Source of the DNA: Hymenobacter guriensis
GTDB lineage: Bacteria; Bacteroidota; Bacteroidia; Cytophagales; Hymenobacteraceae
Direction of reading: 5' to 3'
Assembly (NCBI RefSeq): GCF_015773195.1
Contig: NZ_JADWYK010000002.1
Span: 434,001 to 498,000 of the forward strand
Length of the DNA: 64,000 nt
Shown here: one piece after another, positions 8,420 through 17,714 of the stretch
Position numbering within the stretch: the stretch's first letter is position 1
Layout: each line of letters opens with the position of its first letter
Notes under the pieces: generated by a model
Seen by the model: the letters and a program-made list of their open reading frames with translations, nothing else
The model's database searches: none
What the model was told of the DNA's origin: nothing
Translations under genes and position numbers: made by a program

Positions 8420-11002
8420 TTACAGCAGGTTATACATACCCTTCAGCCCTTCGTCCTTTTCCTTGGCCCGGATATCCTGCAGTATCGTTTTCAACTCCTG
8501 GCTGCGTTCGGCCACGGCACTTAGCCCTTTATAGGCGCCCAGCCGTACCAGATACGAAGGATTGTTCCGGGCCAGTACTTCCAGCCGTTTGATGCCTTTC
8601 TCCCGCTCAATTGGCGGCATGCGCTGCATAAACTGCCCGAAGTTGGGCAGGAAGGTATACAAGTCGGCATCCTGCAGCGTTTCCAGGTGCCGCAAAAACC
8701 ATTCGTACTGATCTAGATGCCCATTTAGCGCATAATAGCCTCCCAAAGCAGTGATTACCCGGCTGTTGGGGGTTTCCTGCAGGGTAGCAATTTTTGGCTG
8801 CGACGCTACGGTAGGATTACGGGTAAGAGCCGCCAGCGCCGCACTCACCACTGTATATGAGCTGTCGTTCAGCGCCGCGTCGTAGACCTGGCCAAAGTCT
8901 TCGTTGCTGAAGGAGTTCAGCGTGGTAATGGCTGCGGCTCGTACGTCGCTCCGGGTATCGGTGGTTGCTACGCGCTGCAGTTCCTTCCGTACCGCTCCGC
9001 CTTCAGGGCCTTTGTAGCGCCGCAGCGCTTCGGCAGCGGCTACGCGCCCCCCCCAGAACTTATCATTGAGGGCATTTCGCAAGGTAGCCGAGACAGTAAG
9101 ATCTGCTACTTTAGGGCGCAACCCCTCAATAGCCTGCTGCTTTTGCTGATAGTTGTGAGCATGCTGTAGCAGGTACACCAACTCATCCTGGGAAAGCTCC
9201 TCCTCTATTTTAGCCAGCAGTTGGGACTCATCATCGAACTTCACCAGACTGGGCCGCTGCGACGAAGGCAGCAGGAAGGTCTGATCGGCCTTTGTTACGG
9301 TGATGCGGTGCGTGGTCGACTGGTTGTTGTTTCCCCAAATGGCTACCGTAACGGGCAGACGGTAGATGGGCGTGAAGGTGGAGTCCTGGGTTTGCTGCAC
9401 GCGCAGGCTTACCTGCCCGTTGGTATAACTGTGGGTAATACGTAGCTCGGGGTGGCCACGCTGCAGAAACCACTGGTCGAAAAACCAGTGCAGATCCTCG
9501 CCGGTCACTTCCTCAAAGGTCATCCGCAGCTCATCTATTTCTACCGCCGAGAACTTATGGCGCGTGAGATAGTGATTAAGTGCCAGAAAGAAGGCTTCGT
9601 CGCCCACGTGCTTACGCAGCATGTGCAGTACGCGGCCGCCTTTCTGGTAGGAGTGCCGGTCGAACATGTCTTCCTTTTCCCGATACTGATACCGGATTAG
9701 CGGCACGCGCTTGTCTTCGGCTTCCTGCAGATAGTGGTTCAGGGCCGTTGCCTGCACCATTGAGGCCGCATCGGCGCCATACTTGTACTCCGTCCAGAGG
9801 AACTCGCCGTAGTCCGCGAAGGCTTCGTTGAGTGGCAGGTTGGCCCACGACTCGCAGGTGACGTAGTTGCCAAACCAGTGGTGTACCAGCTCGTGCGCAA
9901 TTACCCAGTCGAAGTTCTGATCCAGCAGTTCCCGGCGGGTGGCCTGAATGCCTTCCCCATGCACCACGGCCGTAGTGTTTTCCATGGCACCTGAAACGTA
10001 GTCGCGCACGGCAATCTGGGCGTATTTTTCCCAGGGAAACTCCACCCCGAATTTCTTCGAGAAAAAGTCCAGCATCTGGGGCGTGTTCCCGAAAACGGCT
10101 TTGGCGGTACCGGCAAACTTCGGCTCCACGTAATAGTCGACGGCTTTTCCGCGCCAGGTGTCATTTACCACGGCAAAGTCGCCCACCGCAATCATGGCCA
10201 GGTAGGGTGCCGCGGGCTGCACCTGCTTCCAGGTATCTGTGCGGGTGCCGTCGGCATTCTTCTTGGAGGCTACCAGCAAGCCATTCGACAGGGTTTTGTA
10301 CTGCCCATCCACCGTCAGGGTGATTTCCTGCGTCATCCGCTGGTTGGGCTTGTCGATGGTCGGAAACCAGTTGGAGTTGTTTTCCATTTCGCCCTGCGTC
10401 CAGATCTGGCGGGGCTTGCCCTTTTCCGTGCCGAGGGGGTTGATAAAGAACAGCCCTTTGTTGCTGGTAATGGCATCGGAGCCGCTAGCGGGCAGCTCGT
10501 TGGGCTTGGCTACGTAGGCAATGCGTACCTGATAGGTTTCGGTGCGAGCATACGTGCGGTCAAGGTTAACGGTGAGCTGACGCTTGTCGTAGCCGTAAGT
10601 CAGGGCCTTTTCTTTGCCGTTGCCGGTCAGCAAACGGATATTCCGGATATCAAACCCCTTGGCATCCAGCACCAACTGGCTTTGCGGATGAAAATGCGGC
10701 CGCACCGTCAGGGTAGCCGAGCCGATAACCTGCTGCTTGGCCCAGTCGAAGCGCAAGTCCAGCGCGGTATGCTGCAGGTCGCTCAGTATTGTAGCGGCGG
10801 GCTGCGTGGGCCCCGAAGAGGGAAGCCACGAGGGAATAATCACCGTAGCTGTTTCGGTGGGGAAAACAACTTCGGCGGGCTGGGCTTTTTTGCGCGTATT
10901 AGCTTTGGGTACCGTCTCTTGATTTGGTCTGACGTTCTGGGCCAGTGCTACCACATGCAGCGCGAGTACTAAACTAAGGGTGCCGAGAACCGGGTATTTC
11001 AT
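8420..11002 (-). CDS. M1 family zinc aminopeptidase with C-terminal HEAT-like repeats
   Basis: Exported metallo-aminopeptidase that trims N-terminal residues from peptides. 860 residues from the ATG at 11002; residues 1-21 form a Sec signal peptide ending ...ALAQ. The M1 fold is shown by the GAMEN exopeptidase motif at 338-342 and the zinc site HELVHH at 370-375 with the third ligand E393 eighteen residues on. From about residue 600 the protein is built of short helical repeats (RVAAAEALRRYKG, DVRAAAITTLNSFS), consistent with a HEAT/ARM-like tail. The frame is open upstream of 11002, but that part does not resemble a signal peptide. Stands alone, divergent from the biotin carrier gene. Confidence 0.93.
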   Translation of the reverse strand: MKYPVLGTLSLVLALHVVALAQNVRPNQETVPKANTRKKAQPAEVVFPTETATVIIPSWLPSSGPTQPAATILSDLQHTALDLRFDWAKQQVIGSATLTVRPHFHPQSQLVLDAKGFDIRNIRLLTGNGKEKALTYGYDKRQLTVNLDRTYARTETYQVRIAYVAKPNELPASGSDAITSNKGLFFINPLGTEKGKPRQIWTQGEMENNSNWFPTIDKPNQRMTQEITLTVDGQYKTLSNGLLVASKKNADGTRTDTWKQVQPAAPYLAMIAVGDFAVVNDTWRGKAVDYYVEPKFAGTAKAVFGNTPQMLDFFSKKFGVEFPWEKYAQIAVRDYVSGAMENTTAVVHGEGIQATRRELLDQNFDWVIAHELVHHWFGNYVTCESWANLPLNEAFADYGEFLWTEYKYGADAASMVQATALNHYLQEAEDKRVPLIRYQYREKEDMFDRHSYQKGGRVLHMLRKHVGDEAFFLALNHYLTRHKFSAVEIDELRMTFEEVTGEDLHWFFDQWFLQRGHPELRITHSYTNGQVSLRVQQTQDSTFTPIYRLPVTVAIWGNNNQSTTHRITVTKADQTFLLPSSQRPSLVKFDDESQLLAKIEEELSQDELVYLLQHAHNYQQKQQAIEGLRPKVADLTVSATLRNALNDKFWGGRVAAAEALRRYKGPEGGAVRKELQRVATTDTRSDVRAAAITTLNSFSNEDFGQVYDAALNDSSYTVVSAALAALTRNPTVASQPKIATLQETPNSRVITALGGYYALNGHLDQYEWFLRHLETLQDADLYTFLPNFGQFMQRMPPIEREKGIKRLEVLARNNPSYLVRLGAYKGLSAVAERSQELKTILQDIRAKEKDEGLKGMYNLL

Positions 11003-11058
11003 GCGGGTGGCAATAGGGTAATGTGGCTCAATTTCCGAAATAAGTTTGAGATTTGGCC

Positions 11059-11066
11059 TATCTTTA
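11059..11066 (+). promoter_or_regulatory. -7 element for the biotin carrier gene
   Basis: TATCTTTA 33 bases before the chosen ATG resembles the Bacteroidota -7 box TAnnTTTG. A clear -33 TTG at the expected distance is not visible. Confidence 0.35.
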
Positions 11067-11098
11067 GGCCCTTTTCCGCCCACCTTATCCCCTATCAG

Positions 11099-11599
11099 AT
11101 GCTCCAAGTCACCGCCGGTTCCGACAAGGTTTGGGAGGTAGATTTTCGCCCCGGTTCTATTACGGTTCAAGATCAGCCCTTTAACTGGGATATCATGGCC
11201 CTGGGCAATGAGCGGTACCATGTGGTGCACGAAGGACGGTCTTTTTCGGTCGAGGTTGTACACGTAGACCGCCCCGGCAAAACGGTCGAGCTGAAAATCA
11301 ATGGCCAGCAGATGGAGCTGACGGGCAAGGACCGCTTCGATCTGCTGCTGGATAAAATGGGGCTAGGTGCCGCTGCCACCCAGAAAGTAAATCAGCTGAA
11401 AGCGCCTATGCCGGGCCTCATCGTGGACGTTCGGGTAGAGCCGGGCCAAACCGTGCAGAAAGGTGATGCGCTGCTGGTGCTGGAAGCCATGAAAATGGAA
11501 AACATCCTGAAGGCACCGGCCGATGGTACTATCTCAGACGTAAAAGTGCGGATGCGCGACAACGTCACCAAAGGGCAGATTCTTATTCAATTCGGCTAA
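11099..11599 (+). CDS. Biotin carboxyl carrier protein / biotinyl domain protein
   Basis: Carries covalently bound biotin for a carboxylase (acetyl-, propionyl- or pyruvate-type). 166 residues from the ATG at 11099. The C-terminal biotinyl domain (about residues 95-166) holds the biotinylation motif EAMKMEN, preceded by KAPMPGLIVDVRVEPGQ and ending KVRMRDNVTKGQILIQFG. The N-terminal part is an all-beta segment typical of Bacteroidota stand-alone carriers. No carboxylase subunit lies next to it, so the partner enzyme cannot be told. The frame opens upstream, but that part overlaps the promoter. Confidence 0.88.
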   Translation: MLQVTAGSDKVWEVDFRPGSITVQDQPFNWDIMALGNERYHVVHEGRSFSVEVVHVDRPGKTVELKINGQQMELTGKDRFDLLLDKMGLGAAATQKVNQLKAPMPGLIVDVRVEPGQTVQKGDALLVLEAMKMENILKAPADGTISDVKVRMRDNVTKGQILIQFG

Positions 11600-11653
11600 A
11601 CCCCGCCTTGGCTGGTTGGCTTCGCTTCTTCTCTCACGCTAATTTTCTCCGTT

Positions 11654-12421
11654 TTGAAATATACCCGAATCCTGCTCAAGCTCAGCGGTGAGGCCCTAAT
11701 GGGCAACCAGCAATACGGCATCGATGCTGAGCGCCTGATGCAATACGCCGAAGAAATCAAGGCTGCCGCCGCTACCGGTACCCAAGTGGCCGTAGTCATT
11801 GGTGGGGGCAACATCTTCCGGGGCGTGCAGGCCGAAGCCTTCGGGCTTGACCGGGTGCAGGGTGATTATATGGGGATGCTGGCTACGGTTATCAACTCTA
11901 TGGCCCTGCAAAGCGCCCTTGAGAAGCTGAACGTGAACACCCGCCTGCTGTCGGGCGTGACGATTCAGCGGGTGTGCGAGCCGTATATCCGGCGGCGCGC
12001 CCTGCGGCACCTGGAGAAAGGCCGCGTGGTTATCTTCGGCGCCGGTATTGGCTCGCCCTACTTCACTACTGATTCGGCCGCGTCGTTGCGCGCCATTGAA
12101 ATTGAGGCTGACGTGGTACTGAAGGGTACGCGCGTGGACGGCATTTATACGGCCGACCCCGAGAAGGATCCGTCGGCCGTGCGGTACCCTGAAATCACCT
12201 TCGATGAGGTAATGGCCAAAAACCTGAACGTGATGGACATGACGGCCTTCACGCTGTGCAAGGAAAACAACCTGCCCATTATCGTATTCGATATGAACAA
12301 GCACGGGAACCTGCAGCGCCTATTGGCGGGCGAAACCGTAGGTACGCTGGTTAAAATAAACAACGCCCCGGCGCAGGCACCTGAGCCCAGCGGCCTGCAA
12401 CCGGCTGCTCACAAGGCATAG
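11654..12421 (+). CDS. pyrH: UMP kinase
   Basis: Phosphorylates UMP to UDP in pyrimidine nucleotide synthesis; hexameric amino-acid-kinase fold, cytosolic. 255 residues. The start is TTG at 11654 ([15 protein letters not shown]); no in-frame ATG lies nearby upstream. Diagnostic segments: [39 protein letters not shown] and [13 protein letters not shown] proline/alanine-rich tail of about 15 residues extends past the usual end. Placed ahead of frr, a conserved pairing. Confidence 0.97.
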   Translation: MKYTRILLKLSGEALMGNQQYGIDAERLMQYAEEIKAAAATGTQVAVVIGGGNIFRGVQAEAFGLDRVQGDYMGMLATVINSMALQSALEKLNVNTRLLSGVTIQRVCEPYIRRRALRHLEKGRVVIFGAGIGSPYFTTDSAASLRAIEIEADVVLKGTRVDGIYTADPEKDPSAVRYPEITFDEVMAKNLNVMDMTAFTLCKENNLPIIVFDMNKHGNLQRLLAGETVGTLVKINNAPAQAPEPSGLQPAAHKA

Positions 12422-12438
12422 TATACTTCCGCTGCACG

Positions 12439-12520
12439 GCTGAATGGTTAAATGGTTGCCGTGCAGTGCTTTTCTCAGAACCTCAACCACTTTCCTCACT
12501 CAGCCATTTAACCATTCAGC
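12439..12520. repeat. 17-bp perfect inverted repeat, pyrH-frr gap
   Basis: GCTGAATGGTTAAATGG at 12439-12455 is matched exactly in reverse complement at 12504-12520, 48 bases apart, just before frr. The AATGGTTAA word recurs in the rimP-nusA gap 43 kb away. No U run follows. Confidence 0.6.
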
Positions 12521-12529
12521 CTACACACA

Positions 12530-13093
12530 ATGGACGAAGAAATCAAATTCTACCTGGACGAAGCGGAAGAATCGATGAGCAAGTCGCTCCAGCACACGGG
12601 CACGGAGCTGAGCCGTATCCGCGCCGGCAAAGCCTCACCAGCCATGCTGGAAGGCCTGCGCGTCGATTACTACGGTACGCCTACGCCCATAAGCCAGGTA
12701 GCCAACATTGCTGCCCCCGATGCCCGCACGCTCTTCATCAAGCCCTGGGAAAAGAACATGGTAGGCGAAATTGTGAAAGCCATCAAGAACAGCGACCTGG
12801 GCCTCAACCCGCAGTCGGACGCGGAAGGTGTGCGCCTGAATATTCCACCCATGACGGAGGAGCGTCGCCGCGACCTAGTGAAGCAGGTGAAAACCGAATC
12901 GGAGAGCGGCAAAGTGCGTATCCGCGGCATCCGCAAAGATGTAAACGACTCCCTGCGCAAGCTGTTGAAAGAAGGTGCTTCGGAAGATGCCGTAAAGGAT
13001 GCCGAAGCCAAAGTGCAGAAAGCCACCGACAGCTACATCGTCAAGATAGATGACCTCGTCAGCAAGAAGGAAGCTGAAATCATGACCATCTGA
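12530..13093 (+). CDS. frr: Ribosome recycling factor
   Basis: Splits post-termination ribosomes together with EF-G. 187 residues, the usual length. Recognisable blocks: TELSRIRAGKASPAMLEGL, VDYYGTPTPISQVANI, and KTESESGKVRIRGIRKDVND, with the C-terminal helix ending in VSKKEAEIMTI. Ten bases separate the start from a 17-bp inverted repeat. Ends at a strong shared terminator. Confidence 0.98.
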   Translation: MDEEIKFYLDEAEESMSKSLQHTGTELSRIRAGKASPAMLEGLRVDYYGTPTPISQVANIAAPDARTLFIKPWEKNMVGEIVKAIKNSDLGLNPQSDAEGVRLNIPPMTEERRRDLVKQVKTESESGKVRIRGIRKDVNDSLRKLLKEGASEDAVKDAEAKVQKATDSYIVKIDDLVSKKEAEIMTI

Positions 13094-13100
13094 GGTCAGC

Positions 13101-13160
13101 CAGTCCACATAGAAAAAGCCCCTGCCATTCGCTTGGCAGGGGCTTTTTCTATGTGGACTG
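13101..13160. terminator. Bidirectional terminator, 27-bp perfect stem
   Basis: Arms 13101-13127 and 13134-13160 are perfect reverse complements around a 6-base loop. Each strand has a GC-rich core followed by a T run, so it can end frr on the plus strand and nadD on the minus strand. The stem is unusually long for a terminator. Confidence 0.85.
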
Positions 13161-13170
13161 TAGCAAGACA

Positions 13171-13749
13171 CTACGCCTGCCAGTACTTGTTGCGTTTGAT
13201 AAGCTCATCGACGGCGGCCGGCACCATGTACCGGATAGAGCGGCCAGCCCGCACACACCCACGAATAAAGGTGGCGGAAATATCCAGTAGCGGCGCCTCT
13301 ACTATCCGTACTTGTGCTGTCACTTCGGCTATAGGCGTACCGGGCCGGGGATACACATAAATACTATACTCAGCCATAATCCGGCTGGCTTCTTTCCAGC
13401 GGGGCAGGCCCGGCAGATTGTCGCCCCCCATCAGCAGCACAAAGTCTTGTAAAGGGTATTGCTGCCGCAAGGTATCCAGGGTGTGAATGGTGTAATTGGG
13501 TTTGGGCATTCCAAACTCAATATCCAGCACCCGCAACCGGGGGTTATTCGCAATAGCCGCCTGCACTAAGGCGTAACGCTCAGCTTCAGGCAACAGCTCC
13601 TCTCCTACTTTAAACGGGCTCTGCGGCGAAACCACCAGCCATACGGCATCCAGATCGGTATGCGTGGCCATAAACTCGGCCAGTATGAGGTGACCGGTAT
13701 GGATAGGATTGAAGGAGCCGAAAAGCAGTCCTACTTTAGCCTTACTCAA
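13171..13749 (-). CDS. nadD: Nicotinate-nucleotide adenylyltransferase
   Basis: Adenylates nicotinate mononucleotide in NAD synthesis. 192 residues from a TTG at 13749, only one base after the gmk stop (TGAG-TTG), so the genes are translationally coupled. The nucleotidyltransferase motif GLLFGSFNPIHTGHL and the C-terminal motif DISATFIRG (an SSTxIR variant) are visible, as is LLMGGDNLPGLPRWKE. The frame runs further upstream inside gmk, but the family N terminus fits the TTG. Confidence 0.95.
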   Translation of the reverse strand: MSKAKVGLLFGSFNPIHTGHLILAEFMATHTDLDAVWLVVSPQSPFKVGEELLPEAERYALVQAAIANNPRLRVLDIEFGMPKPNYTIHTLDTLRQQYPLQDFVLLMGGDNLPGLPRWKEASRIMAEYSIYVYPRPGTPIAEVTAQVRIVEAPLLDISATFIRGCVRAGRSIRYMVPAAVDELIKRNKYWQA

Positions 13750-13750
13750 C

Positions 13751-14335
13751 TCACAGAATGGCTGGTTCCGCCGTAATAAAGTCCCGCACCAGCTTTTCGG
13801 CCTGGGCCGTAGCGGCATCCAAGTCATCATTGATGACGACTTCATCGAAGCGGTCCTCGAATGTCAGCTCAAACCCGGCTTTGTAGAGGCGCGAGGAGAT
13901 ACTGGCGGCAGAATCAGTAGCGCGGGCCCGCAGGCGTTGTTCCAGCACCTGCATGGAAGGCGGCTTCACGAAAACGGCCAAGGCCCGGTCCTTGTAAAAC
14001 TCTTTGATGCTCAGCCCCCCTTTCACGTCCACATCCAGCACGGCGTGTTTGCCGCTGGCCCAGATGCGCTCAATCTCCGATTTCAGCGTGCCATAGAAAG
14101 CGCCTTCGTAGACTTCCTCCCACTCCACGAATTCCTCGTGACGAATCTTGTCTTGGAATTCCTGGACGGAGATGAAGTAGTAGTCCTGCCCGTTGGTTTC
14201 GCTCCGGCCGCGCCGGTCGCGCGTACACGCTGAGATAGAAAAGCTTAGCTCCGGAATGCGCTCCAGCATCCGGTGAACAATGGTGGTTTTACCGGCTCCG
14301 GAGGGAGCGGAAAAGGCAATAATTTTCCCCTGCAT
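13751..14335 (-). CDS. gmk: Guanylate kinase
   Basis: Converts GMP to GDP. 194 residues. P-loop SAPSGAGKTT at about residues 9-18, the GMP-binding CTRDRRGRSETNGQDYYFIS, and DVDVKGGLSIKEFYKD are clear. It sits between a small anti-sigma-like gene (9 bases) and nadD (1 base), so nucleotide and NAD genes share a transcript with a sigma factor. Confidence 0.97.
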   Translation of the reverse strand: MQGKIIAFSAPSGAGKTTIVHRMLERIPELSFSISACTRDRRGRSETNGQDYYFISVQEFQDKIRHEEFVEWEEVYEGAFYGTLKSEIERIWASGKHAVLDVDVKGGLSIKEFYKDRALAVFVKPPSMQVLEQRLRARATDSAASISSRLYKAGFELTFEDRFDEVVINDDLDAATAQAEKLVRDFITAEPAIL

Positions 14336-14344
14336 GGGGCAAAA

Positions 14345-14629
14345 TTAGGCCATTTCTACATTTAACCGTGCCATGATGCTTTCCGACAGCGAAGATGGGG
14401 CTCCTTTGCGGCCCACATGCTGGCCCAGGAAGTGAATAAACACCTGCTGTTTCTCAATGGTGTCGAAGCACGGAGAGCAATCCTCGGCATGATTTATGAA
14501 GTAATCCTCGTCCTCCTCACTGGGAGAACGGCCTTCAACGATTTGATCCAGAATTGTATTCACTCGTTCACAGTCGGTACCGTTAGCGTCGGCAGCCGGT
14601 TGGTCTTGTTTTGTAGAGGTAACATCCAT
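14345..14629 (-). CDS. Small putative zinc-finger anti-sigma factor
   Basis: 94 residues, no signal peptide and no membrane segment. A HxxxCxxC motif (HAEDCSPC, residues 47-54) matches the metal site of ZAS-type anti-sigma factors. It starts 20 bases after the ECF sigma gene, the usual arrangement in which the second gene's product holds the sigma factor inactive. That it regulates its neighbour is inference from motif and position. Being soluble suggests a cytoplasmic (for example redox) signal rather than an envelope one. Confidence 0.7.
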   Translation of the reverse strand: MDVTSTKQDQPAADANGTDCERVNTILDQIVEGRSPSEEDEDYFINHAEDCSPCFDTIEKQQVFIHFLGQHVGRKGAPSSLSESIMARLNVEMA

Positions 14630-14649
14630 AGTCGTTAGGGAAGAGAGGG

Positions 14650-15288
14650 TTAATCGTGGTCTTCCGCATCCTCATCGGCCTCAAGGTTACCACCGTAGCC
14701 GATTGATTTTGCGTATTTTTCAAGTTTGTCTTTCAAAAAATTACGTGCCCGGTGCAGCCTTGAGCGAACGGTACCGATGGGGATATCCAGCACTTTGGCC
14801 ATTTCCTCATAGGTGAATCCCTCCAGGTCGCAGAGGATAATCACGGTGCGAAAATCCACGGGCAGCGAGTTCAGCGCGCTGGCCACTTCGTCGCCGATGA
14901 GGTCACGCACGGATTGCTGCCGCAAGTCAGACGATGTGCTTCCCGCATCGCCCTCAGCCTCCACATCCTCCGTATTGTAATAGCCTTCAATTTCGCTGTA
15001 GTCGACTTTGGCAGGCTGTTTACTTTTTTTACGGAAGTCGTTGATGAATGAGTTTTTCAGGATGCGAAACAGCCAAGCCTTGGCGTTGGTTCCCGGCTCG
15101 AAGTATTCGAAGAAGCGGTAGGCCTTCAGATACGTCTCCTGCACCAGGTCATTGGCATCGTCCTCATCCAGCGTAAGCCGGTAAGCAAAGTTGTACAAAG
15201 AGTCGATTACCGGCATCAGTTCAGCCTGAAACCGGCGGTCCTTCTCTTCTTTGGATAATTTGGAAACCCGTTCGGGAGAATCGCTCAT
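14650..15288 (-). CDS. ECF-type RNA polymerase sigma factor
   Basis: Group IV sigma-70 factor, 212 residues. Region 2 (about residues 24-95) contains DANDLVQETYLKAYRFF and AWLFRILKNSFINDFRKK; region 4 (about 135-190) contains LNSLPVDFRTVIILCDLEGFTYEEMA and the helix-turn-helix GTVRSRLHRARNFL. An acidic linker (NTEDVEAEGDAG) and an acidic C-terminal tail flank it. Followed at once by a small zinc-motif protein, then gmk and nadD. Confidence 0.95.
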   Translation of the reverse strand: MSDSPERVSKLSKEEKDRRFQAELMPVIDSLYNFAYRLTLDEDDANDLVQETYLKAYRFFEYFEPGTNAKAWLFRILKNSFINDFRKKSKQPAKVDYSEIEGYYNTEDVEAEGDAGSTSSDLRQQSVRDLIGDEVASALNSLPVDFRTVIILCDLEGFTYEEMAKVLDIPIGTVRSRLHRARNFLKDKLEKYAKSIGYGGNLEADEDAEDHD

Positions 15289-15372
15289 GGGGTGCTAGGG
15301 AGTTACGCGGTAGCGGGTGGGGTAAGGCACCTGCATAGGCAGCAGCTAAATGTACGGATTATGACGAGTCCT

Positions 15373-16656
15373 TCAAGCAGAATCAGCCATAGGATCCATC
15401 TGCTGCCGCCTTTCGGCGGCTACCAGCAGAAATCCGTAACAAAATACAAACAGGTTAAAACTTATCTGAAGCTCGAGCAGCGAGTCCGTCAGCATGGCTA
15501 CGGCGTGCAGAGTCAGGAAATGATACACGTACGCGTTTTGCCACTGCCCGGGTTGCACCATGGGGCCAAAGAGCATCAGCAGCCATAAAGCCAGCCCAAC
15601 TATGCCCCCCCCTACCAGCTGATGCAGGTACTGGTTGTGCACCATCACCTGATTGACGGGCCGCAAGCCGAAGCTCTGGCGGGCATACTGTGCCTGCATA
15701 GCCTGGCGAACATCGGCGGGGGCCGCGCCCACCCACGGATGCTGCCGGCTAACGGCCAGCGCCGTGTGCCAGGCAGCCAAGCGCTTGGAAAGGGAGTAGT
15801 CGTTGATATCGTGCCGAAGCGTGAACTGCTCTAGGTCGTACAGGGAAGCCGCCACCCGGTTGCGCACGGGCAGCAAGGTGTGGTACGCTACAAGGGGGCC
15901 CAGCACCAGCAGCACCAGCAGCCCAGCCCCCAGCAGCCAGCGTCGCCGGGCCACCAGCACTCCGGCCCTCAGCAAAAGTGTAGCGTAGAAAACAAACAGC
16001 CCGGTGCGGTAGGCCAGCATGTGAAGGACCAGCACGCATACTGCCGCACTACCGACTGCCAACACCCGCTGCCAACCTGCTGCTCCGGGCTCCTGCCCCA
16101 ACAGCCAGCCAAAACAAGCGGCCAGCGCGAGCATAACGCTGAAATGGATGTGAAAAATACCCGTGATAGAAGGCAGGTTCTGCCCCAGCGCAAACAGCTC
16201 GTTGGCGTGCGTATACTGCCGGAAATACTCCCTCAGCGTACCCAGCGCCACCAGCGCCGTGCCCGCTACAAACAGCAGCCCGACCCCATAGCGCTGCCGC
16301 CCACTGAGCGGCACACTTAGCCCAAAGGCCAGCGGGAGGGCCAGCAAGGGCAACTGGCGGTATACTTCGTGGCGCCACACCGGCCAATCGGAGGTATAGA
16401 GGGCGCTAACCCACCAGAACAGATAGAGCAGGGCGGGGAACCATGCGGTACGCAGCCGCCGGTAACGGCCCCACTCCTGTCGCAACGCAGGATTGGCCAG
16501 CACTGCCGCAATGCCCACCAGCGGACTAATAGCCACCAAGGCCCGCGACGCCAGCAAACCCGCCACCCCCGCCACGCAGGCCAGCAGCAGCAGATACTGG
16601 GAAAGCTGGCCGCGCCCGTACAGCCGGAATATCCAGGGAAGATGCCGGTTCATCAT
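15373..16656 (-). CDS. O-antigen ligase-like membrane protein
   Basis: 427 residues, about ten predicted membrane segments, with a large extracytoplasmic loop around PVRNRVAASLYDLEQFTLRHDINDYSLSKRLAAW and an H-N-Q-Y-L-H-Q motif (about residue 350), the pattern of Wzy_C/WaaL-family proteins that transfer O-antigen or other polysaccharide onto lipid A core. Start at the ATGATG pair at 16656, two bases after the upstream gene's stop. Together with the two glycosyltransferases ahead of it this forms a small surface-glycan operon. Ligase versus polymerase activity cannot be decided here. Confidence 0.8.
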   Translation of the reverse strand: MMNRHLPWIFRLYGRGQLSQYLLLLACVAGVAGLLASRALVAISPLVGIAAVLANPALRQEWGRYRRLRTAWFPALLYLFWWVSALYTSDWPVWRHEVYRQLPLLALPLAFGLSVPLSGRQRYGVGLLFVAGTALVALGTLREYFRQYTHANELFALGQNLPSITGIFHIHFSVMLALAACFGWLLGQEPGAAGWQRVLAVGSAAVCVLVLHMLAYRTGLFVFYATLLLRAGVLVARRRWLLGAGLLVLLVLGPLVAYHTLLPVRNRVAASLYDLEQFTLRHDINDYSLSKRLAAWHTALAVSRQHPWVGAAPADVRQAMQAQYARQSFGLRPVNQVMVHNQYLHQLVGGGIVGLALWLLMLFGPMVQPGQWQNAYVYHFLTLHAVAMLTDSLLELQISFNLFVFCYGFLLVAAERRQQMDPMADSA

Positions 16657-16658
16657 TT

Positions 16659-17714
16659 TCAGGCAGAAAAGCCATGGGAAGCAGCTGCCGGTGCCAGTGG
16701 CTGCCACCGGGCAATGCGGGCGGCTACCTGAGCTGGTTCAATGGCCAGCATGCAGGAACAACCCGCCGGGTTTTGTCGGCAATCCGAACAATCAGGCTTA
16801 TCAAACACCACGTACTCGGCGTGCGGGCCCAGCGGAGCCCAGCGCCCCGGATGTACCGGGCGGATAGGCGGAAACAAGCCCAGCGCCTGCCGGCCCAGCG
16901 CGGCGCCCAGATGCAACGGCCCCGTGCCGGCCGCTACCAGCCCGTCGGCCGCTGCAATGAAAGCCAGGAACTGCGGCAAGGACAGCTGCCCCGTGAGGTC
17001 CGTCAGCAGGCCGGTGTGGGCCTGCAGCCACTCCCGCATGGTATCAGCCTCGGCGGCCGTGCCCGTGACGAACACCTGATGCCCCTGCGCGTGCAGAAGC
17101 CGGACTAGCGTACCGAAGTGCGCCAAGCCCCATTCACGGCCGTGGCCGCGGGAGCGGGGGTGCAGGATGATGTTGAGCTTACCTACCGGCTTCCGCTGTA
17201 GCTGCTCCATCACAGATGCTGCTAACGCTTCGGAAGCCTGCAGTTTTCCCAGGGGGACAAGCTCCTCCAGAGCAGGAATAGTCTGCAGACCCAACGGACG
17301 CAGCAGCAGCATGTTGAGTTGGGATTCGTGCCAGGGCGAGTGGCGGCGGCTCAGGCTTACCAGCCGGTTGCACGTGAGCCAGTGAAACCACCGGTTGCGG
17401 GTTCCTATCCGGATGGGAATACCAGCCTCCTTGGCCAGCCGGGCCAGCCGCCGGCTAGGGAATACGTGCAGGATAACATCGGCCCGGACTGCCTGTAAGC
17501 GGGCTTCCTGGGCTTGGGTGGGAAGCACTATCAGGTCGTCGTCACTCAGAAACCCATCAACAAAAGGACAGGCAGTGGCTACTGCCCGGGTGTAGTTGCG
17601 GCCCAGCACCACCACCCGGCAGCCCGGGAACTGTTGCTTTAGCCAGCCGGCCATAGGCAGCGTCAGCACCAGGTCGCCGATGGCATCGGTGCGGCTGATC
17701 AGAAAGGTCTTCAT
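16659..17714 (-). CDS. Glycosyltransferase family 9 (heptosyltransferase-like)
   Basis: 351 residues. N-terminal KTFLISRTDAIGDLVLTLPM is the GT9 signature; the C-terminal half contains ILHPRSRGHGREWG (a nucleotide-sugar site) and ADGLVAAGTGPLHLGAALG. The family moves ADP-heptose or similar sugars onto the LPS core. It overlaps the upstream GT2 gene by four bases (ATGA). A cysteine cluster CSDCRQNPAGCSCM near the C terminus resembles metal-site-like extensions of some members. Confidence 0.9.
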   Translation of the reverse strand: MKTFLISRTDAIGDLVLTLPMAGWLKQQFPGCRVVVLGRNYTRAVATACPFVDGFLSDDDLIVLPTQAQEARLQAVRADVILHVFPSRRLARLAKEAGIPIRIGTRNRWFHWLTCNRLVSLSRRHSPWHESQLNMLLLRPLGLQTIPALEELVPLGKLQASEALAASVMEQLQRKPVGKLNIILHPRSRGHGREWGLAHFGTLVRLLHAQGHQVFVTGTAAEADTMREWLQAHTGLLTDLTGQLSLPQFLAFIAAADGLVAAGTGPLHLGAALGRQALGLFPPIRPVHPGRWAPLGPHAEYVVFDKPDCSDCRQNPAGCSCMLAIEPAQVAARIARWQPLAPAAASHGFSA

